Shown here piece after piece: positions 59,234 to 64,000 of a DNA stretch of 64,000 nucleotides. Both the position numbers and the translations under genes were made by a program. The number at the start of each line of letters is the position of its first letter. Within the stretch, counting starts at the first letter, position 1. The notes below the pieces were generated by a model that searched no databases, was not told the origin of the DNA, and saw only the letters and a program-made list of their open reading frames with translations. The stretch lies in the NCBI RefSeq assembly GCF_900537115.1, contig NZ_UNRG01000002.1, forward strand, positions 62,591-126,590. The letters run 5' to 3'. Origin of the DNA: Arthrobacter sp. Alg241-R88 (GTDB lineage Bacteria > Actinomycetota > Actinomycetes > Actinomycetales > Micrococcaceae).

Positions 59234-59620
59234 TTAGAGGTGGCCAAGCAGTTTGCGCAGCGTCTCGGCTTCACCTTCGGAAACGGACCCGATGAAACGT
59301 GCCAGCACGGCCTCGCGGTCCGGAGCCGACCCCAGCACTTCGTGCATCAGCTCGGCGGTGTGGTCCTCGCGGCTTGATACTGCCTGGTAGCGGTGTGGAC
59401 GGGTGCCACGCTCGCGTTCCACCAGGCCTTTTTTCTCCAGCCGGGACAACACGGTGAGCACCGTGGTGACGGCGAGTTCCTTGCCCTCGTGCCCGGCCGC
59501 ACCATCCTGGCCGACCGATGTCTGCGCGAGCCGGTCCCGCAAGGTGTTCGCGGTGGCTGCTTCATGGCCCGCCCAGAGCAGGTCCATCACTGCCCGTTCC
59601 AGTTCACCAAGACTAGCCAT
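59234..59620 (-). CDS. BlaI/MecI-family transcriptional repressor
   Basis: A 128-residue winged-helix repressor: LGELERAVMDLLWAG at the start, a recognition-helix region VTTVLTVLSRLEKKGLVERE (in short: TVLTVLSRLEKKGLV) and a C-terminal dimer/cleavage helix. BlaI proteins bind TACA/TGTA dyads as dimers. The ATG at 59620 follows AAAGGAA; an upstream start at 59674 is unlikely. Three such dyads lie between this gene and cydA, so the repressor probably controls itself with its M56 partner, and the cydABD operon. Confidence 0.92.
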   Translation of the reverse strand: MASLGELERAVMDLLWAGHEAATANTLRDRLAQTSVGQDGAAGHEGKELAVTTVLTVLSRLEKKGLVERERGTRPHRYQAVSSREDHTAELMHEVLGSAPDREAVLARFIGSVSEGEAETLRKLLGHL

Positions 59621-59722
59621 TGCACTTTTCCTTTGTTTCCCCGCACCGCAACCGGAGGGCTGCGGTGACGTCATGCGTGAATTCCAACTACAGGATCCAA
59701 TTTACCCCGATTCCGCGCCACT

Positions 59723-59739
59723 TTCTACATTGGGTAGAA
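59723..59739. promoter_or_regulatory. BlaI-type dyad 1 (blaI side)
   Basis: TTCTACATTGGGTAGAA, a 17-bp dyad of the form TTCTAC-N5-GTAGAA, 103 bases before the blaI ATG. Confidence 0.7.
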
Positions 59740-59812
59740 CAGGAGGCCTGCGCGTCAGCTGGAGACCTTGGCGGAGAGTGCGGCAGCGCGTTTTACTCCG
59801 TAGCGGGCGTTG

Positions 59813-59829
59813 TTCTACACTTTGTAGAA
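59813..59829. promoter_or_regulatory. BlaI-type dyad 2 (cydA side)
   Basis: TTCTACACTTTGTAGAA, a dyad with a seven-base arm (TTCTACA-N3-TGTAGAA). This is the best of the four copies. It lies 56 bases before the cydA start. Confidence 0.75.
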
Positions 59830-59837
59830 GTTAGAGT

Positions 59838-59854
59838 TTCTACAGAACGTAGAA
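59838..59854. promoter_or_regulatory. BlaI-type dyad 3 (cydA side)
   Basis: TTCTACAGAACGTAGAA, centred 25 bp from dyad 2, so the two may bind two dimers. It ends 31 bases before cydA. Confidence 0.75.
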
Positions 59855-59884
59855 AACCTGCATTGGCTGACAGTAGGGACCGCC

Positions 59885-61498
59885 TTGGACGCTTTGGACG
59901 CTCTGGAAATTGCACGCTGGCAATTCGGCATCACCACCGTTTACCACTTCATGATGGTCCCGCTGACCATCGGCCTGGGGCTGGTCGTGGCTGTGATCCA
60001 GACTGCCTGGCACCGTACCGGAAAACCTGAATACCTCCGGATGACCAAGTTCTGGGGAAAGCTCTTCCTGATCAACTTCATCATGGGCGTGGCCACCGGC
60101 ATCGTCCAGGAATTCCAGTTCGGAATGGCATGGAGCGAGTACAGCCGCTTTGTGGGCGACGTTTTCGGTGCGCCCCTGGCCCTTGAGGCGCTCCTGGCCT
60201 TCTTTGTCGAATCCACCTTCCTGGGCCTGTGGATCTTCGGCTGGAAGCAGCTGAAGCCGGGCATCCACCTTGCGTGCCTCTGGATCGCAGTGGTGGGCTC
60301 GGTGTTCTCCGCGTACTTCATCATCGTCGCCAACAGCTGGATGCAGCACCCCGTAGGTGTGGAGATGATTGACGGCCGGCCCGTGATGACCGACGCCTGG
60401 GCAGTCTTCACCAACAACACCGCGCTCGTTGCAGTTCCCCACACGCTGTTCGGCGCCCTCGCCGTCGCCGGCGGCTTCCTGCTCGGCATTGCCTGGTACC
60501 ACCTGTGGCGGAGGCGGCGCGACGGCGTCGACACCGTGGGTGCCGACGGCAAGGTGGTCCCCGGTGAGGCAGGGGACATCCCCGGCCGTGACAAGAATGA
60601 CCACAAAGTCTGGATCCGGTCACTTCGCATCGGCGCAGTGGTGGCCATGATCTCCTTCGCCGGGACCGCCCTCACCGGAGACCTCCAGGGCAAGCTGATG
60701 TTCGAGCAGCAGCCCATGAAAATGGCGGCGGCAGAAGCAGCCTGCCACGACGGCACCGGCTTCTCCGTCCTGAGCATCGGCAACCTCGGCTCCCAGAACT
60801 GCGATGACATCGTGGCCCTGATCGAGGTCCCCGGCATCCTTTCCTACCTGGCCAAGGGCGACTTCACCACCGAAGTCCAGGGCGTCAACAGCCTCCTGCC
60901 CCAGTACAAGGAGGCCTACGGAACGCACCTGCCGGACAACCCCATCTACGGCGAACGTGCCGGCCAGGAAATCGACTACCTTCCGGTCATGGAGGTCACC
61001 TACTGGGGCTTCCGCATGATGATCGGGTTCGGCGGGCTCGCCGCCCTCGCTGCCTTGGTGGCCCTCTGGCTCACCCGCAACGGAACCGTCCCGGAATCCC
61101 GGTGGCTGATGCGCCTCGCCGTCTTCGGAATCCTCGCCCCCTTCGGAGCCAACGCAGCGGGCTGGATCTTCACCGAGATGGGCCGCCAGCCGTTTGTGGT
61201 GGCCCCCAATCCCGATCCCAACGGCATCGACCAGGTCTTTATGTTCACCGCGGCCGCTGTCTCACCCGGTGTCACCGCCGGGGAACTGCTGGCGTCACTC
61301 ATCACGCTGACGGCCATCTACGCGGTACTGCTGGTGGTGGAAGTGAAACTGCTGGTCAAGTACATCCGGGGCGGAGTGGTGTCGGCCATGCCGGAGCTGG
61401 TCCACGCACCCGTTGACGAAAACGAGGACGCCACCCCCGGCCCGGGCGGGCAGGGCGGCGGAAAATCCGCCGACGACGTCCTGGCCTTCGCCTACTAG
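59885..61498 (+). CDS. cydA: Cytochrome bd ubiquinol/menaquinol oxidase subunit I
   Basis: CydA carries haems b558, b595 and d and the quinol site of the high-affinity bd oxidase, in the membrane. The 537-residue protein has about nine helices. Haem ligands are seen as H21 in YHFMMVPLT, His in AVPHTLFGA and Met in FRMMIGFG. The Q-loop start QQPMKMAAAEA keeps the conserved Lys and Glu. The usual GRQPW motif reads GRQPF (MGRQPFVVAPNP). The start is TTG 59885 (or TTG 59894). It is divergent from blaI with three dyads in between, and cydB follows. Confidence 0.95.
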   Translation: MDALDALEIARWQFGITTVYHFMMVPLTIGLGLVVAVIQTAWHRTGKPEYLRMTKFWGKLFLINFIMGVATGIVQEFQFGMAWSEYSRFVGDVFGAPLALEALLAFFVESTFLGLWIFGWKQLKPGIHLACLWIAVVGSVFSAYFIIVANSWMQHPVGVEMIDGRPVMTDAWAVFTNNTALVAVPHTLFGALAVAGGFLLGIAWYHLWRRRRDGVDTVGADGKVVPGEAGDIPGRDKNDHKVWIRSLRIGAVVAMISFAGTALTGDLQGKLMFEQQPMKMAAAEAACHDGTGFSVLSIGNLGSQNCDDIVALIEVPGILSYLAKGDFTTEVQGVNSLLPQYKEAYGTHLPDNPIYGERAGQEIDYLPVMEVTYWGFRMMIGFGGLAALAALVALWLTRNGTVPESRWLMRLAVFGILAPFGANAAGWIFTEMGRQPFVVAPNPDPNGIDQVFMFTAAAVSPGVTAGELLASLITLTAIYAVLLVVEVKLLVKYIRGGVVSAMPELVHAPVDENEDATPGPGGQGGGKSADDVLAFAY

Positions 61499-61543
61499 TC
61501 CGCGCCAATAGACCCCGCCAAAGAAGAGCAGAGGAAACGAAGA

Positions 61544-62593
61544 ATGGAACTGCTGCCAACCATCTGGTTCATCGCCATAGCGGTGCTGTGGACCGGCTAC
61601 CTCTTCCTTGAGGGCTTTGACCTGGGTGTGGGGATGCTGATGAAGCTGTTCGCCCGGGACAACACCGAACGCCGCGTCCTGCTCAACACCGTAGGCCCGG
61701 TGTGGGACGGCAACGAGGTCTGGCTCCTGACCGCCGGCGGTGCAACCTTTGCCGCGTTCCCGCTCTGGTACGCGTCCCTGTTCTCCGCCCTGTACCTTCC
61801 GCTGCTGGTGGTACTGGTTGCCCTGATCTTCCGGGCGGTGGCCTTCGAGTACCGCGGCAAGGTGGACACGGATCAGTGGCGGGCCAGGTGGGACTGGGCC
61901 ATCGCGCTGGGATCCTTCTTCGCGGCCTTCGGCGTGGGTGCAGCCCTGGCCCTGACCACCACCGGCCTTCCGCTGAACGCCAACGGGGACCGTGAAGGCG
62001 GGCCCCTCGCCTGGTTCAGCGGCTACGCGGTGCTGGGCGGACTCGCCGTCGTCGGATTCTCGCTGGTACACGCCCTCGCCTTCCTGGCACTGAAGACCGA
62101 CGGCGCCGTGCGGCACCGTGCGCGGAAGTGGTTTGTCCGGCTGCTTCCCGTCCTGCTCCTGCCCATCGCAGGCTGGGCCCTGAGCATCCAGTTCCTCGAC
62201 GGCAAGGCCTGGACCTGGGCGCTGATCGTGCTGGCGGTTGCTGCAGCGGCTGCAGCCTGGGCCATGGCCCGCAAGGGGGCGGAGGGCAAGGCCTTCGTGG
62301 CCCTGGGAGCTTTCCTGGCGCTGGGTTCGGCGTCCATCTTTGGCGCTGTGTTCCCTGTGGTGCTGCCTTCCACGCTGAATGAAGCTTTTGACCTGACCAT
62401 TTCCAACGCTTCCTCCTCCGACTACACTCTGGGCCTTATGAGTGTCGTGGCAGCGTTCGGCCTGCCCCTGGTCATCGCCTACCAGGCCTGGACCTACTGG
62501 GTGTTCCGGAGGCGGGTCAGTGCCGCGCACATTCCGGAAGCCCACAGCTTCCTGCCGGCCATCGCCGCCAAGGCCTTCACCACCAAGGACTGA
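61544..62593 (+). CDS. cydB: Cytochrome bd oxidase subunit II
   Basis: CydB is the second core subunit of the bd oxidase, needed to assemble and hold the haem subunit. The 349-residue protein has about eight helices. Family segments: WFIAIAVLWTGYLFLEGFDLGVGML (in short: YLFLEGFDLGVGM), GPVWDGNEVWLL, and the C-terminal PLVIAYQAWTYWVF. It starts at ATG 61544 after AGAGGAAACG and ends one base before the cydD ATG. It is in one operon with cydA. Confidence 0.96.
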   Translation: MELLPTIWFIAIAVLWTGYLFLEGFDLGVGMLMKLFARDNTERRVLLNTVGPVWDGNEVWLLTAGGATFAAFPLWYASLFSALYLPLLVVLVALIFRAVAFEYRGKVDTDQWRARWDWAIALGSFFAAFGVGAALALTTTGLPLNANGDREGGPLAWFSGYAVLGGLAVVGFSLVHALAFLALKTDGAVRHRARKWFVRLLPVLLLPIAGWALSIQFLDGKAWTWALIVLAVAAAAAAWAMARKGAEGKAFVALGAFLALGSASIFGAVFPVVLPSTLNEAFDLTISNASSSDYTLGLMSVVAAFGLPLVIAYQAWTYWVFRRRVSAAHIPEAHSFLPAIAAKAFTTKD

Positions 62594-62594
62594 C

Positions 62595-64000
62595 ATGCGT
62601 CCAACTTTCCCGCCCGGACCCGCCACCCGTTCAGCCATGTACTGGCTGGGACTCCTCGCCGCCCTCAAGGCGTTGTCGCTGGTCCTGATCGGGCAGGCTG
62701 TCGCCTCGGCTCTCGCCGGACTCGCGGCGGGAAACCCGGCCTGGGCGGACCAGATGGCAGTCGGCATGGCGGGAGTGGTGCTGAGGTCCCTCACCGTGTG
62801 GGGGCAGGCAGTGGCATCCCGCCGCGCTGCCTTGGGCATCAAGGAGGAGCTGCGCTCCGGTTTGCTGGAAAGGGCGCTGCGCAACGGCGTCCGCGGCACG
62901 GGGCCGGCCGACGGCGGACTGGCAGTGCTTGCCACCCGAGGGCTGGATGCGCTGGACAGCTACTACACCCAGTTCCTGCCCGCACTCGTGAACTGCGCGG
63001 CCATCCCGCTCCTGGTGGGGGCCCGCATCCTTTTCGCCGACTGGGTGAGTGCAGTAGTCATCGTCCTGACCGTTCCGCTCGTGCCGCTGTTTATGGTGCT
63101 GATCGGCCGGTACACCGAGGACAACGTCCGCGAGGCACAGGCGTCCCTCGCCAGGCTCTCCACCCACATGCTCGAACTCGCCAAGGGACTGCCGGTCCTG
63201 GTGGGCCTGGGCCGCGCCACCGCCCAGCGCAGGGCACTCGAGGAAATCTCCGAGGAATACCGTGCCCGCACCATGGGAACACTGCGGACTGCATTCCTCT
63301 CGGCGCTGGCCCTGGAGCTCATCGCCACCATCTCCGTGGCCGTGGTGGCTGTCTTCATCGGTGTCCGGCTCGTCCACGGCGACATGCCGCTGGAGGCCGG
63401 CCTGCTGGCCCTGATCCTCGCACCGGAGTGCTACCTGCCGCTGCGTGAACTGGGCACGGCCCACCATGCCAGTGACGACGGCCGGGTGGCGCTCGCCGAA
63501 ACAACTGCAGTGACTGATGCGCCGGAGCCGCAGCCGCTTCGGACAGCCCCGGCCGGCAGGCCTGGCGCGCCCATTACCGTCAGCGGCCTCACCGTGAGCT
63601 ACCAAGGACGGTCCCTGCCCGCCGTCGGACCGCTCAGTTTCACCGCACCGCAGAGCAGGATCACCGCGCTGGACGGACCCAGCGGCGCCGGCAAAAGCAC
63701 GGTGCTGGGCATACTGGCCGGGACCGTCGGCCATGGAGCGGGCACCACGGTCAGCGGCACCATCACGGGCCTGGACCGCACCAAAATTGCCTGGGTTCCG
63801 CAGCATCCGGTGATGGTGGCAGAGACGGTACTCGACGAGATCGTGCTCTACCTGTCGGGCGGTTCCGGCATCGAAACAGTTGAACACAGGCGCCAGGGAG
63901 CGGAAGCTGCTGCCCGCGCCTGCCTGGTCCGTGCTGCAGCCGGACACCTTGCTGCGAAACACCCTGCGGAACTAAGCCCGGGAGAGTTGCGCCGTGTGGC
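62595..64000 (+). CDS. cydD: Thiol reductant ABC exporter subunit CydD, 3'-truncated
   Basis: CydD and CydC form an ABC exporter of cysteine/glutathione that is needed for bd oxidase assembly. The frame starts at ATG 62595, one base after cydB, and is open to the window end; 468 residues are visible. The membrane domain (about 1-290) is followed by an ABC ATPase with Walker A GPSGAGKST (about residues 361-369), Q-loop VPQHP, and the signature LSPGELRRV (variant of LSGGQ). The LSPGELRR form is usual in CydD/CydC-like proteins. The C-terminal end and cydC lie beyond the window. Confidence 0.92.
   Translation, partial: MRPTFPPGPATRSAMYWLGLLAALKALSLVLIGQAVASALAGLAAGNPAWADQMAVGMAGVVLRSLTVWGQAVASRRAALGIKEELRSGLLERALRNGVRGTGPADGGLAVLATRGLDALDSYYTQFLPALVNCAAIPLLVGARILFADWVSAVVIVLTVPLVPLFMVLIGRYTEDNVREAQASLARLSTHMLELAKGLPVLVGLGRATAQRRALEEISEEYRARTMGTLRTAFLSALALELIATISVAVVAVFIGVRLVHGDMPLEAGLLALILAPECYLPLRELGTAHHASDDGRVALAETTAVTDAPEPQPLRTAPAGRPGAPITVSGLTVSYQGRSLPAVGPLSFTAPQSRITALDGPSGAGKSTVLGILAGTVGHGAGTTVSGTITGLDRTKIAWVPQHPVMVAETVLDEIVLYLSGGSGIETVEHRRQGAEAAARACLVRAAAGHLAAKHPAELSPGELRRV

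Noticed and set aside
59640..59884. Rex-type operator upstream of cydA
   Set aside because: I looked for TGTGAA-N6-TTCACA because Rex controls cyd genes in Streptomyces. The nearest text, GTGAATTCCAAC, has only one half.
61295..62935. Open frame of 546 residues opposite cydA, cydB and cydD
   Set aside because: It spans parts of three genes of a clear operon and is rich in Gly, Arg and Gln as expected for a shadow frame.

Overview
The window is about 64 kb of a high-G+C chromosome from an actinobacterium, most likely Arthrobacter/Pseudarthrobacter (Micrococcaceae). The assignment rests on gene order and protein character, not on a search. It holds a division and cell-wall (dcw) cluster with sepF, yggT and divIVA downstream of ftsZ; a block glnA2-glnE ... 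glnA1-RDD-DUF4191-lipA-lipB ... E2-lpd-pepA that matches the order of the corresponding Mycobacterium tuberculosis region (Rv2213-Rv2222c); and sigA next to a ParE-type topoisomerase gene. I found no rRNA, tRNA, insertion sequence, prophage, CRISPR array or defence island. This is core chromosome, coding density is very high, and no gap between genes exceeds 300 bases.

Layout. 1-9.7 kb: 3' end of murF, then mraY, murD, ftsW, murG, murC, ftsQ and ftsZ, mostly overlapping by 4-8 bases. 9.7-18.2 kb: pgeF-like gene, yggS, sepF, yggT, divIVA, lspA, an rluD-like gene and dnaE. 18.2-21.5 kb: flavin reductase (reverse), a membrane protein, hisD and nrdR. 21.6-25.4 kb (mostly reverse): SDR, ppgK, map and panB, with a 54-residue gene on the forward strand. 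25.6-34.8 kb: glnA2, glnE, VOC and GNAT proteins, a lipoprotein, glnA1 (reverse), an RDD membrane protein and a DUF3817 protein. 34.8-44.7 kb: DUF4191, lipA, lipB, a receptor-like Ser/Thr kinase, a TIGR01777-type epimerase, a tricorn-type protease, an OsmC protein and a small membrane protein. 44.8-50 kb (reverse): a two-lipoyl-domain E2, lpd and pepA. 50-58.2 kb: PAC2, MFS, DUF4192, sigA, DUF7455 and parE. 58.2-64 kb: a BlaR-like M56 peptidase and BlaI repressor (reverse), divergent from cydA-cydB-cydD, the last cut by the window end.

How the genes work together. The first third makes lipid II and builds the divisome. The middle links nitrogen assimilation (two glutamine synthetases plus their adenylyltransferase) to lipoate synthesis and to the lipoylated E2 and E3 of a 2-oxoacid dehydrogenase. 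The last part encodes the cytochrome bd oxidase beside a BlaI/BlaR-like pair.

The most interesting signals are regulatory. Three 17-bp dyads, TTCTAC-N5-GTAGAA, lie between blaI and cydA. A fourth near-perfect copy lies just upstream of a small four-helix membrane protein gene at 44.3 kb. This suggests that a BlaI-family repressor controls respiration genes here. At least nine genes have a TANNNT-like -10 hexamer exactly six bases before the start codon, which is the geometry of leaderless transcription. Paired CCACANTGTGG palindromes sit between glnA1 and the RDD gene. No completely new multi-gene system is visible.
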